A stretch of DNA of 64,000 bases, taken from positions 457,028 through 521,027 of the forward strand of contig WBMV01003337.1 of assembly GCA_013396655.1 (NCBI GenBank). The letters are read 5' to 3'. Source of the stretch: Campylorhamphus procurvoides. Its lineage: Eukaryota; Chordata; Aves; Passeriformes; Dendrocolaptidae. Below, piece by piece: positions 13,160 to 25,657 of this stretch; position 1 is the first letter of the stretch, and every line of letters begins with the position of its first letter. The notes under the pieces are model-generated. The model did not search any database and was not told the origin of the DNA. It saw nothing but the letters and a program-made list of their open reading frames with translations. The position numbers and the translations under genes were made by a program.

Positions 13160-13720
13160 CCAGTGAAAAGGAACTGATTGGATACAGTTCACAGGCAGTA
13201 TGTTAATACGTTATTTTCATATGATGATAGCTTTGCATAATCTTTCTTTTTCCAAGATTTAGAAGAACCTGTTGTTAACCAAAGCACAGGAGAGAGGAAG
13301 AATACAATTTACATAAAATCGGCTACCCTACACATTAATTAGTAATGTGGCTGAGCGGAAGGTGTGTTCACTTAGTAGAAAGTACACTTTATAATTTATA
13401 CACCAGCTGTTTCAGTGCTTTCTAGTCCATTTTCCTCCCTGCCTGCCTCTAATGAAATCGTGTTACTGGAGAATTGACTGGGGTGAATTGAGATTTTAAT
13501 CCCATTGACGCTTCTCTATGGAAAGGCACACTGGTGGGAACTTTTAATGGAAGGTCTGTAATCAGAAGACACTTGTATTCAGTCCCCCACTATAATGACT
13601 CTCATCAAATGTTAAAGCCCAGGCAGTGTGCAGAAGGCTAGAATTTCAAGGTTTTTGACCAACCCCATTTGAGGCATTCCTCTGGGAGTGTGTGATTACT
13701 CAAGTTTAGCAGTTTATTGC
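13160..13720. promoter_or_regulatory. Candidate conserved non-coding element
   Basis: This repeat-free stretch is dense in TAAT- and ATTA-type homeodomain core motifs (for example ATTAATTAGTAATG near 13335) and also has TCTAATGAAATCG near 13449. It has no open frame of note. The texture resembles vertebrate developmental enhancers, but I cannot align it, so this is an impression only. A multi-species alignment is needed to decide. Confidence 0.25.
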
Positions 13721-13955
13721 CTCATCTTTCAATATCCAGTGAAGCACAAAATTCTCATCTAGGTTGCTCTTTTTACTTAAAGAACAGGCCAAAATAGACT
13801 GCAGAGCTACTAGCACTGTCATTGAGGTTAATTCTTGCTTCTCCGTTAACAGGAGATCAATGGAAAAGCTTTAAAATATTAGAACACAAATGCTGCTTAG
13901 TCTCTAAAAATGCTCGGCAGCCTTTGTAAAAATTCTGATTCGCACCACACTTTTC

Positions 13956-13984
13956 CACACACACACACACACACACTCACTCAC
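13956..13984 (+). repeat. (CA)n microsatellite
   Basis: An uninterrupted CA dinucleotide run covers 13956-13976, about ten units, and then degrades into TCAC units to about 13984. It is a typical vertebrate microsatellite and is probably polymorphic. Confidence 0.95.
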
Positions 13985-16900
13985 ATTTACTTATTACCGG
14001 TTGCTTTTTTAAGGCTAAGAGTAACATTAAATGAGAGGTGGTGCTGTTCTGCAAAGAAGGATGTAAACATGTATTAAAATCCAGCAGAGCGAACAGTTTT
14101 CCTATTCCCCAAACTTTGCAGTCAAGAAAAGTACAGTCATTAAAAGAGAGGTGGTCAAAAAGCAAGCTGAATTGGGAGTTAATGGGACTCATTATGTCGG
14201 CTGCATGTTAGTAATGTCTCCTTCTCTACCAGAAAAACAAGCAGAAATAGACACAGAAAAGCAAAACCCACTTAAACAAATGCCTGTTAAAATCCCTGTG
14301 AGGAGAATGCATTTGCTCTGAACAGACACAAACACATCAATTAATACAGTAGAAGCCACTTATACAGATACATGTTAAGAAATAAACTGGAAAAATGAAG
14401 GAACTTCTGACAAAAGATGTCAAATGCTGTTGAAAGGAATAAATCTATTTAAAAGACAACATATTTTTCAAATGCAGTAAGTCAAAATAAAAGGAATAAT
14501 AGGAAGAATGCCTCTGAAGAATTAGTGTTAAATTTAAAAAAAAAAGTCTTTCTCTTCCTTCTTCTTTTTCCTTCTCCCAAAAAAAAGGAATCAAGATGAG
14601 GGTTTCTTTAATAAGCATTTCTCTGGCAACTTAATGAATACGTTTGAATGACTTTCCTTATTCCCTGTTCCTTTCTTATTGAATTGGTCAGACAAAGGTC
14701 TAATTTGGGAGGTTTTTTTACTTAAAGGAGCTCTTTCTTTCTGATACTTCTTTCGGGCCAGCATGGGTTCAAGATTTTCCGCTCCTTATGCATTTCACTC
14801 CCTCTGGTCCCTTTCTTATTTTAGTTATTTCAAAAAATGTAAGGATCCACTTGTTATTAAAGGTTCCTTTTTTATGGCTTCCAATCTGAATAGGTACCTA
14901 CATTTTCACATTCCCTGCAGAATTCATGGCAGTTATTGTATATGAACTATAATTCATAGAGGAAGGATTACAATGTAGCTTTTCATTAGATTATGTTTGT
15001 GTGCATTTTTCAGGGCTTGTTTAGTGCTTATTTAATTTCAGGGCTTAAATGAATCTATATGTGTATAGATTTTTTTTCTGTGTGCCTGAGTGCCTTTCAG
15101 GAGGTCTTTCTTTAGACTTTTAGACTTCCAACTTCCAAATTTGGTGGATTATTTAAGAGCTCTAAGTGTCCAGATTTGAAGGGAACATCCAAACTTCAGA
15201 GTTCTTTAGAGTTTTTGTAACAAGTAATGAATGCCTTTGGTTGTATCAGCCCTAATTTTTCCAGACTCTCTCCTGCTTCCTTTTACCAGCCTCCTGTCCA
15301 CTTCTTTGACAGTTTTCTCACTCTCAACCTGGCAAGGCAACATCTGTTCCCAAGAAGCTTTCTGCTGGTGTCTCTCAGAAGAAACGATCCATACATCAAT
15401 GATCTGCATGCTTCACAGACATTCATTAATTTATTTCCTCAGCACCTATATTAGGAATGTGATATTACATCAGCCTGGCAGAGACCAAGCTGAAACAACA
15501 GCAAGTAACTGAGTCACCCAAGGGCACTCAGAAAATGTGCTCTGTGGCCAAAAATCTCATCCAGACTCTCATTTCTTAAACACAGATATTGCTGCATAAG
15601 TTTCATGTGGCCCTAATCCACCAAAAAGAGCAACATATGGATTCAGACATTCTGAAGTTGTACCTAATCACACAATATTAACATCTTACTATGTGAGCTA
15701 TCTTTGCAAGCATTCCAGAAGAAAACAGCCCAGCAATTAATAAATAAGGCCATTAAAACTGACTAAATTTGAGGAAATGTGAGAGATTCTTTCTGTAAGG
15801 GGCAAAGAGGCTCCTGAGCACAGACTAGCACTCCACATTCACCTTTTGCATTGAAGCTGACCTAGTTACGAACTCTCAGTTTTGAAAAGGATACACCAAA
15901 GGAAATGTGGAGACTGTTGTGAGATAAGAGATAAGGGAAATAAAAAGATGCATCAACACAATAAAATAATTGGCCAGGCAGTAGCATTGCTGGAAAGGAC
16001 TGAAAGGAGCCCTGGACCATGAATGGATGAAGGCATCAGCAATACTGTTACCAAAGCTAAAGACTGAGAAGTTTGCAGTGTGTAAATAGAGTAGTCATGT
16101 AAGAAAGGAAGGAGAGAAGGAAAATATGTTCCAATAAAACACAGAGGGATGGAAGGCATGTCTAATTTTTCAGTCCTCCCTGGCACCATCACTCTAGGAT
16201 GCTTATAGAACTGTTTTGCCCTTAGGTGTTTGTTGATTAAGGGCAATCTGTATCACTAGACTAGAACTACAGAAAGAGTAAAGAACTTCATTTTCTGATT
16301 AAAATACAATTACAGGCATCTGCCAATTCCACTGTTTCTGTAATGCCTTCTAAATGAGTCAGTCAGAGATTAATCTGGCCATGTACTTATTATAAAAGAC
16401 CAAAAGCTATAGATCAAAATATTTTGTTTTAAAAATAGGACAACCTCAAATTTTTGTTTCAACCTGTTTAGGTTTCTTCACTCTACGGTTACTTTTTGAA
16501 AATATGAAGTGTGGCAAATTGTCCGTGGAATAAAGACAGCAAAACTCCAAACATGGTCAAGACAGAAGATATAAAGGAGTACTCACATGACAGAAATGTG
16601 GCTGTCTTAACTTGGTTCTTCTGACTTACTAAAGCATGACTGCCCAGGTGCTATTTGGGCTGCAAAATAGGGCAAAGAGAGCCATAGGAATAACAAGACT
16701 TTCTGATTCTAACAAAAATATTGCTGTTTATAGCAGGGAAGCCCTCTAAAATACATTTGCACAGCACTTAGCACAATGAGCCTTGGTCTTCAGTGATACA
16801 ACAGCAATAACTGTCAATAACACTGTTTAAGGACATTTGCTCTTTTAAACAACATAAGGGTGCTTTTCTAATCCACAAAGGCTATAAACTTGAACTATTG

Positions 16901-19724
16901 CACTATTTCTAAGGGCAAGAGTGAGACCAGAGATCAGGCAGATGAAGCGTGTCTTTTGTGATTTATCTGCTCACCGCCACCACCACCTTCTGTCTGCAGT
17001 GAAACCATAAGGAGGGGATGATCAGTGCTTAACTCAAATGTAAATAGGTATAACATCTTCTGAGGCCCAAGCAATAATCCTATTCAGATAGACGCAAAAA
17101 TTGATATGATTGGAAAGTATAAGCCACCTACACTTCCTGTATAAGGGAGCTGTAAGGTAACTTAAAAGTATAGCCTTTGTTCTGTGAAAAATCAACATCA
17201 GATGGGCAAAAACACAGACAATCTGACAAGTCTAGTGGGTACACCAGCCAGCCTGATATGGCACAGGTCTTTCACCTCCCCAGACTAGAACTATAGAATT
17301 CATGGCATTCATGAATTTCTTGGCCTCTGTTAATCTCTAGTAGCTTAACACACCGTATGTTTTTCCCCAGGACAGACTGCCATCCACAGCATGGTTCTAA
17401 GGAAAGGAAGAAAAAAATTGCAAACCTAGGACTGCCATTTGGAGAGAAAAGACAAGTGTACAGTCACAGAAAAAAGAAATGTCATTGAAATTATGTTGTG
17501 TTGAATCACTTAAATGAGATCATAAGCTACTATAATATATTGATTTTTTTTTTGCATTTCCTGGGAGGATGCCATTTGAAGGAGACAAGGTGCTTTCTAT
17601 TTGCTTTTAGGCATTATTTGACACCAAGTTTTATTCTTCTATGTAAAGATTCAGTTGTGTGCCAGTAACTCGATGGGCATGGTCATACAGCTCAGAGCTC
17701 TATAATATGCAGCATTTATACATTCCTGTGACCTACAAAAAACCACTTTTGTATCTGAGTATCTTCAATGGATTGATCTAGTTTCTCTTAATATTTTATG
17801 ATCACGCATGTTTAACAGGGAAGATGCTTATAGTGACAGTATTTTATATCCTTTAATTACATGATAAATATTCAAAATACAACTCCCTGGTTTCTTACAG
17901 GAAAGAGTAATAGCAGTGGTAGTTACAAAAGTGAATGAAGCAAGGAATAGGTTAATCATTCCCTGCACAGAACAAAAGACAGAGCATAGAAAGAAACAGT
18001 TTCAAAGAGAAAGAAATTTCAATATTAAATATGTGCATGCAAGTCCAACACATAACATAGCAAGTTTGTACTGTTCAGGCTGTATCAGAGTTTTTTCCAG
18101 GAGTTTCAGTACTAAAAATACCCCTTTTCTGCAACAGCATTAGTCCAAACCTTCATAATTTGCTTTACTTTCAGCAAAGGGTAGTCCTTTACCTGAGCAA
18201 CACCTGAGCACGAGGGTGACGTGTGTGTTATTTTCTACAAGAATCACTGACACAATTACTTGATTTTCAAAGATGATGGAAAAGCAACATTACAGCATCT
18301 AGCAAGATGGGCAAAGGAATATGAATTTGCAAAGACTTAACAAATAACTCTTCTGCAGAGAGTGACTAAGTGCAGGAAATATCTGATGGTTGATGTTTTG
18401 GACCAAATGATCAACATTCATGAATTTGCAATATTACACACTCTGGAGATTTTTACAGCACTCAGCTTGGTAGATTAAGATAGATAACTTCCAGAAAGGA
18501 GTATTTATCCCACCAATACTCAGTACTCCAAAATATATTCAAATTCTTACTGCTTTTGTTAGAACAACAACTGAAAAAGTCCACCTATTTTGAGAACTTC
18601 AGCTAAGCTGTAAGCAGAACTCACTGTCTCAAAGACAAATGCATTCTAAGTAATAGGAAATTGAAAAAAATTAAAAATACACATAATCTGTTAGCCCAGA
18701 GGTAATATATAGCCTTTGCTAAAAGAAAATGAAGGGAAGGCAGGTTATATAGAAGAGGCCAAATCATCACCTAGTACAAAGAGACCCCACTCTCTTTGAG
18801 GTACCTGTCCTCAGCTGATCTCTGTGTCAGCTGTGGAATAATCCAATTGCCAGAAGAGTCTTTTTGGGTTTCAGCCCCACTGGTGTTTGCTACATGACAT
18901 CCCCTTGCAGGATGGCTGTGGCAGTGACTGGTAGAAAATTTGTGCCCATGTCTCTGTAAATGCTCTCTGTGCCTCTCACATCTGCTCAATGGTTATGTCC
19001 AGAGAGGCTGCCTGAGCTGACAGACAAGAAGCACCAGCCCCATGCTTTCCATAGGAAGCTGCTCTTCGTGTCCAAAGAGTTTCTGCTGAGCTCAACCCTC
19101 TTGTAGCCTCTTCCAGAAGGTGGTCAGGTAACAAAGCCAGCTCCTGTGAGAGGGACAAGGTGCAGACCATTCTCCTGAGATGGGGAAGAAATCCCAGGTG
19201 CCACAGCACAAATGGCTCCCAACAAACACCCAAGTGCCACTGAACTTGCGTGCTACATGCAGCCTAAAGCGTGTGCTTGCAAACAGGGCCATGACCGCAG
19301 CTCAGGAACTGAGCTACTGTTACATGTTTATGCTGAACAGAAAGTGGATCCATGAAGCAGCACATATGTTTGTCTGATAGTCATTAAACAGGGATTTCAC
19401 TGCAGATCTTCTGGGAAAATTCTAGCAGGAAAGAGCTGAGTATCTGCCTCAGTCTTGGCATGCTATAGTGCAGCTCCATTACCATTAGGGAATTGGCATA
19501 TGTCTGGAATTAGGCACACTGGCAATCAAGCCACTTCTTTACAAATAACTAAAAAAAGTGAACAAACTGTTTGTTATCAAATTGATTCAGGCATCTGGGA
19601 CACAGTGGGTGAATAATATTGATTATTTTCATTCAGGTTTTAAAGTGAATTTACTTTGGCCGACTGCTTTCCCTTCATATTTACTTGCCATGAACATTCG
19701 AGTGATCAAGTTTTACTTACACAG
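13985..19724. other. Non-coding unique DNA, no gene seen
   Basis: This 5.7 kb AT-rich stretch has no recognisable exon, RNA gene or transposon. Open frames are below 100 codons on both strands. The only structured item is the pyrimidine tract at 14547-14578 between two A runs. Confidence 0.65.
14536..14586 (+). repeat. Poly(A) / polypyrimidine / poly(A) tract
   Basis: An A10 run at 14536-14545 is followed after one G by an uninterrupted 32-base pyrimidine tract at 14547-14578 and then an A8 run at 14579-14586. This is low-complexity DNA. A pyrimidine tract without a following AG exon boundary does not support a splice acceptor here. Confidence 0.85.
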
Positions 19725-19810
19725 ATGTGACCTTGACCAAGTCCTTTTACCCCTTTATGCTTCCATTTCCTCCTTCTCTCTTACCTGTCTCAGCTGTAAA
19801 CTCAAATAGA
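19725..19810 (+). repeat. MIR-like tRNA-derived SINE relic
   Basis: The segment reads GATGTGACCTTGACCAAGTC, then a CTTTTACCCCTTTATGCTTC stretch, a TTTCCTC block and finally CTGTAAACTCAAATAG. The order and spacing follow the conserved core and 3' part of MIR elements (a TGTGACCTTGGGCAAGTCAC block, then a TCAGTTTCC / CTGTAAAATG block). MIR relics predate the amniote split and survive in bird genomes at low number. This copy is strongly diverged, so the assignment is moderate and should be confirmed with a profile search. Confidence 0.5.
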
Positions 19811-21030
19811 TTGCACCTATCAAGGTCTTTACTACAGTCTATACCTTAATTAAGTACACTTGGCCCTGTCTTGTCTGGGATCACTCTGCACAACTCTAAT
19901 ACAAACCAGAAGAACAATAAATTGTGCAAAATGCATTTCCAAATCTCATATGTGGATGGTGTTAGCAGAAAAGGAATTTGAGATTCAGGGGTGAAATTTG
20001 AGCCAGATGCACTTGCTTCCTTGTTCACCCAAACACATGACCCATCTGCCCAATTGTGGTGAGGCCACACTGCTCAGTGTGGGCTACTTGCATCAAATTG
20101 CTTCCCAGTGGGATCAAAAAAAACCAGGGAAAATATTCACAAAAGATCACTGAACAAAACGCCAGCATAGAACAACATTCTGATCTGCTCAGAAAAATTT
20201 CAAGAGCAGAAAAAAACAACTACTTTTGTCTGACATATTACTTGCAAATTACATGTTCTGTTGCACCTCAGTGCTTTTTTTAAGCTTCTTGAACTGCCTG
20301 GTAAGTGAGAGTTTATAAATAAAAGTAGAAATATTAATAAAAAGGGTTGTTTTTCATTTCTCTAGGATCAGACAGGTAAATGTTGCCTCTAGGTTCCTTG
20401 GCTACAAAAAGTTTGGCGAGTATGTATGACTTTTGCCCCCTTCCTTCTTTGTCTCCATATTTGTCCACACATTTGCAGGAATTAAATAGCTTTGAGACCA
20501 CTCCCTCACCCAGTTTTGCTGAGGCTCTACTATGAGTTCAAGAACATAGAGAGTTCATTACATAGAGAGGAATCCACAGAGGGCATACCTGTAGAATCCA
20601 TATTTCCATAGGAACTCCAGCTGTGGCCTTGCAGTAGCTGTTCTGCCAAGGAACACGGATGGTACCAACACCAAGCACAGTTCTGCTCCCAGAGGGGTGA
20701 GGGGCAAACCCAGAGAACATTTCATCCAGCAAAGTTGCAATCTGCAACGTCCCTCTTTACCACAGGACAAGTAAGAGGGAGTGGAGATGCAGAGAAAGAC
20801 AGTAGCTTATACCTCTTACAGAACAATGCAAAAAATGTGCTTTTGGGTAGCCCAAGGAATAACAGCCCTTCTGAGCAGCAGCTGCTCAGCAGAGAAGTCC
20901 CTGAGCACCCATCCCTTGCATTTTATCACATCAAATAGACAGCCATTTCAGCCTTCTAGACCACAAATCTCAGTGTCAGAGATAGCACTGAAGGCTGGTT
21001 GGTCCTGTATTATCTAAATTCTTCACTAAT
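19811..21030. other. Non-coding unique DNA, no gene seen
   Basis: The 1.2 kb between the MIR-like relic and the first palindromic element holds only open frames shorter than 80 codons, overlapping on both strands. I see no repeat or RNA gene in it. Confidence 0.65.
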
Positions 21031-21033
21031 GAG

Positions 21034-21119
21034 GGCCAGATCCTCAGCTGCTGTGAACTGAGGCAATTTCACTGAACTCATTCAAGGCAGGTAAACCTAA
21101 ACCAGCTGAGGATCTGGTT
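21034..21119. mobile_element. Palindromic MITE-like element, copy A
   Basis: A perfect 15-base inverted repeat, CCAGATCCTCAGCTG at 21036-21050 and CAGCTGAGGATCTGG at 21103-21117, bounds about 85 bp. The outward flanking bases also nearly match. The terminal sequence is one I associate with an old non-autonomous palindromic DNA-transposon family seen in sauropsid genomes; the exact family name is uncertain. The interior is diverged, indicating an old insertion. A transcript here would fold into a hairpin, which can mimic a microRNA precursor. Confidence 0.7.
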
Positions 21120-21779
21120 TAACTAATACAACTTCTGAGCACATTTACTCAATAATGGTAAAGAGAGAAGAATGTACTTGGTTCTTGGGGGATATTTGGG
21201 TTGTATTTCTGGGGTTTGTGCTGGCTTTTTCTTGGAGATTTTCTTTTAGGAAGGAGGAGTGAGGTGAGAAGGATTGTGTTTGGCCTGCTTGGGAGTTGCA
21301 GAGCTGAAGCTGGAAAGCAATGCAAAAGAGCACTTTAATAAGTAGGGAGTGCCAAATGAAACACTGCTTTTTCTTCTGTGCATGGAGAAAGCTAAATACA
21401 ATATTCATATTACCTCAGTTTCTTCCATTGCTCCAGACAAAACCATTGCCAAGGCAAAATAACCCCCTCTGCTATTGCATAAACTCCTCATGTGCAATTA
21501 TTTGTACTAGCCAAAGAGAAAGAAATTAATCCCGTTTTGAGCACCAAATGTGTGGCCAAAGATTTCATTATATTGTTACCATTTGGGACAAATATGCAGG
21601 AAGAAAAGGAAACTCTGCCAGGATTTCAAACTGAAATGTACATTTAAATCTCAACTCATGATTTCCCAGTGCCATTGTGAGGTTTTTTCCTGATGTTTCA
21701 CCCCGGAGGAATCATGTTGTGAGTTCAGCAGGCAAGATGTTGCCATGACATATACCTCATCAGATCAAAGGCATTGCAT

Positions 21780-21870
21780 GGAGTGCCAGGGACGGATGTG
21801 ATTCTTTGAACTAATTTTATTATTGTAACTCCACTGACTTCAGGGCGTTACACCAATGATGAATTTGGCT
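21780..21870. mobile_element. Palindromic MITE-like element, core copy C
   Basis: TGTAACTCCACTGACTTC at about 21824-21841, followed by GGGCGTTACACCAATGATG, forms a short inverted repeat: TGTAACTCC against GGGCGTTACA, about 8 of 10 matching. It then runs into GAATTTGGCTC. This resembles the central part of sauropsid palindromic repeats with a TGTAACTCCATTGACTTCA-type core. The outer left arm is too degraded to place exactly, so the boundaries are approximate. Confidence 0.5.
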
Positions 21871-23729
21871 CATCATACAGCAAATGAAGCTTAACATCTT
21901 TTGTTCCAAGTCTTCCTTTCTATCCACCTCCTCTGCTACCACCTGCTATTACTCTTTGAGCATGTTTACACCACATATTGCAAACAGCCATGAGCAAGCT
22001 CTGCCCACGCTCCAACCTGACAGAAGCCATGTGATTGCATTGGCACCAGGCCTGAGCTAATAATCCCTCATAAGAAGGATTTTTTACAGTGAATAGCATG
22101 GGCATGATGAGTGTACATCTATCCATACAGTATCAACATGCCCAAAGAGTAATCTATGCTGGAAATCTCTTTACAGGTCTGGAATCTTTTCCTTCCATCT
22201 TTCTTTTCACACAGAGACATTTTCCCATGCCCTATAAAGAGATCTTGTACCTGCACTCCTAATCCCCACAGTCAGCCAAACGCCTCTGAGTGGTACAGAG
22301 AATTACTATTTTCACTTGTTGATACAGAGCACTTCAGTACTGATCAGTCTTAGATGCTGAGCTTTCTTCTCTACCAGTTTAAACGTGATTTTCACTCAAA
22401 GAGTTGACAAAATGATCCCATAGTTCCAATCATGCCACATCCGCCTCACTCTCTTTCTATTACTGCACTGCTTTTCTTTGTCTTCTGCACCAGCATCACT
22501 ATGGCTTGTTGATGGTGTCATTCCTGCATATGGCTCATCACCCTCTTTGCAGTAATACCTATTATATTTCCTGGGTTCTTATTTGGCAGCTTTATCTTCT
22601 GTCTTCAAAGCCCTGGCAGAGCATTCTCTTGGGGTCTCACTGCTCCACCACATTCCTGACCTGTACTACAGTGAAGACAAACCCATAAATACCACTGTGA
22701 CTGGGACTCCCTTTTGGGAAGGGAACAGTGAGATCCAAGGCCTTGTGGTGCCTGTCAGGAAGTATCACATAATTTATATCTCTCTAAATTTATTTCCTCT
22801 GATGTAGGAAGAAACTTGATGTTTCATGTTTTCAAAAAATTTAAAGCTATCTAAATTCAGTGGGTTTTGCCTTATATTTGTTACCAGTTACCACACACAA
22901 AGTTGATCCAAGTAATTGTCGCACTCCTTGATGGTTTTCTACACAATTTTCAGTCACACACCCCTGTACTCAGACACTTTGGGTTGCTCAGTGGACACAC
23001 AAAAGCAGAATCACAGCACACCCGTGGCTTCACTAGACTCATGAATGCAGTCTGAGCATGTGCATTCCTATTTCTCTGCATGTGCATACTGAGGAAGGAG
23101 GCCCATTCCTCAGTAATATGAAATTCCCTTCTCCACACCAAATACAGGGCAGAACCAGGAGCAGTTCCAGGCCAAGAGGTACTGATTTTAACATAAATTA
23201 TTTGCATACCCATGCAATATTTTTGCATTAATGGAAGCCAAAAGAGAAGCCATCACCGGTTTTCCATGAGCTTTGCAAAAATTTAGCCCATAAAGAAAGG
23301 ATCCCAAATTAAACAGAAGCAGCAAAGGAATGTGGTTCAAGAAAGAAGAGACAAGTAAAGTATGTGGAAGCATCAAGGAGATAGAAACAAGATAAACATT
23401 TTACTTTCCTCAATGAAAATTAACATTTTTTGTGCATCCTCATGGCCACATTTACTATCCTTGTCAACACCTTCATCAATACTAAAAGGCTTTAAGTTCA
23501 GGAGATGCGGTATGACTTGATCTTTCTTCAAATCTGAGACTCCTAATGAAAGACCTTGTAAAAGTTATGTGGAGTTTGTATTGGCAAAGGATTAAGAGAT
23601 ACCTTTCCAGAGCTTAGGAGTAGCTCATGAATTGTCCATTCATGATGGGAAAGGGAGCCAGGGAATCCAAATATCACTCCACACTCTACAACTTTTTTTT
23701 TTTTCATGGGCTACTGTTTCAAGTGAACA

Positions 23730-24170
23730 GCTCTACGTCACAGTGATAAAGGATAATGATTTAAAAGCCACTTGATCTGTGTTGTCTCCATTCAAAAAGA
23801 ATCTAACTTGATTTATTATTCCTCAAATGGCTGAAACATTACTTTGCTTGATGTCATTAAAAACCTGATATCGGCACCCAGCCCTAATAAAAGTATCGGG
23901 AACATGGTAGTAACCTACCCATAGAAGGCAAATGAAGCTGTCATTTTTCAATATAATTAAACCTGGTTTCAAAAATCCAAAGGTCTGTAATATGAATTAC
24001 ACTAATTACTTCTTGTGGTTTAAACATTGATTTCAATGTTAAATTTAATGGACTTAATGGATGTTGCTTTTCCCATCAGACTGGTGGCCAGTGTTTGTCT
24101 TGTTTCTTGACCACTTATAGATTTCTGTTGACCCTTTAAACATATTACAATCGGCAGCCTGCTCATTCTT
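23730..24170. promoter_or_regulatory. Candidate conserved non-coding element
   Basis: This is a repeat-free, moderately AT-rich stretch with closely packed motif-like words such as GATAATGATTTAAAAG, CTTGATTTATTATTCC, GATGTCATTAAAAACC and ATTACACTAATTAC. It has no open frame of note. The composition resembles enhancer-type conserved elements in vertebrate gene deserts, but conservation cannot be judged from one sequence. Confidence is low until it is aligned to other birds and mammals. Confidence 0.3.
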
Positions 24171-25635
24171 CGTGCATGAGAGTACTGCTATTACTTTCTA
24201 TGGATAATCCCAGCTTCCATGTAACCTGTCTCTTGGAGTTATTTTTGGCAGCCAAAAGCATACATACTCCAGGAAATAGAAAAAGAGATCATTGGACTAA
24301 ATTTTCAGAAATGTGCAAGCAATTAATCTTGCCTGGGCAGTATGTGAAATCCAAACAAACATTAGGAAATAGCGAAACGTGCAAAAATTCACAGACCAAT
24401 AGTGCTGCTGTTTGCTGCACACCAGTCTCTTTCCTGCATTTCTTCATTGCTGAGCAGAGTCAAAACAGAGAAGCAAGGATGCTGAGCCTAGTTCTGAACT
24501 CCAACTTGTGTAAATCAGAAACTGTTGGAATCCATGGAAAAAAAATCTGGAGACTGGAATCAGGTTTCCTCTTAAACTTTCTGCTTATCCAGAAAACACC
24601 AAAAGGAGTGCTCGGGTTGAACAAATAAGAAATATATTACAAATAATAAACTGTGGGCTTACTGTTGACTTAATGACAGAACCCCCACAGATTTCAAGGA
24701 GAGTCAGAAGAGATACACTTCATGTGTGATCGATGGAAGAAAAGGACCATCTCTGTACTTGGGCTCACACCCAAGAGACACTCTGAGAGGGCAATACTTG
24801 CTAATGCTTTGATTCTCTTCAGGAGTTAGAATTAATCAGTGTTGTGTCCAGGCTAGATGATGTGGCTTGCTAAGAACACAAACAAAGCCCAAGTTCCTGG
24901 GATTACAGAGTGGGCCTTCATATGAGTTTGTAAAGCCCTACTTGGGCGAGGAGGCCTAATCCTGAAGGTCCAGGCAAAAATAATGAGGACTGCTGGTTAC
25001 AGCATTCCTCATTTACAAATAAGTCCATAAATAAAGAACATAGGAGAGGACTTTCAAAGTACCTTGTGTTCAAAGTCTTTTTCTCCTGATGTATCACAGT
25101 TGCTGAAGGCATCCTAGGCTAAGGTTGAAACAACATCAGAATGCCTGTTCTCCCACCAAACTGTTTTTACATCTGTTTTCCACAGGCACTGGGAAAACAT
25201 TTATATTAAAAAGGAATCCATGTCTTGAGATATTTCTACTATATTTTTTTTCTACAGCAGAAACTCTAGATACTACATTTATAAATTCATTCTATCAGGA
25301 AACATAAAACTGCAGTGAAGTTAGGTAGAAGTGTTTGCTATGCCCACAGAGTTGCCATTTGTGGCCCAGGACAGTGGAATTATTACACAATTATCTATGG
25401 CAATCTTGTTACAGTGGTGATACCAAGGGGGAATTATCATTCAGCAAAATAATCTACCTCTTTCTCTCTGTTTGTGGTATATTCCCGAGCAAAGCTGTGC
25501 TGCTGTATTTGTCACTGGCTGTGCCTGAAACTGTAACTGGTATGACTTAAAAGAATAACATTAGCACAGAGGAATTCTGCCAGAACCCAAATGACTGTTT
25601 CTATCCAGGGCCTAAAACATCTGTGCATAAGTAAA

Positions 25636-25657
25636 ATATATATATATATATATATAT
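25636..25657 (+). repeat. (AT)n microsatellite
   Basis: Eleven uninterrupted AT units, likely polymorphic. The isoleucine/tyrosine-rich open frame over it is an artefact of the repeat. Confidence 0.95.

Larger units (their letters stand above)
6579..13955. other. Non-coding unique DNA, no gene seen
   Basis: No recognisable exon, RNA gene or interspersed repeat was found in this 7.4 kb. Open frames are all under about 125 codons; the longest is 121 codons on the minus strand at 10507-10872. They lack domains. Small simple-sequence features inside it are a G10 run and a tandem 16-mer near 8.8 kb. Confidence 0.65.

Noticed and set aside
21405..21440. Possible third MIR-like relic around CCTCAGTTTCTTCC
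   Set aside because: Only one short block matches and the expected neighbouring blocks are absent.
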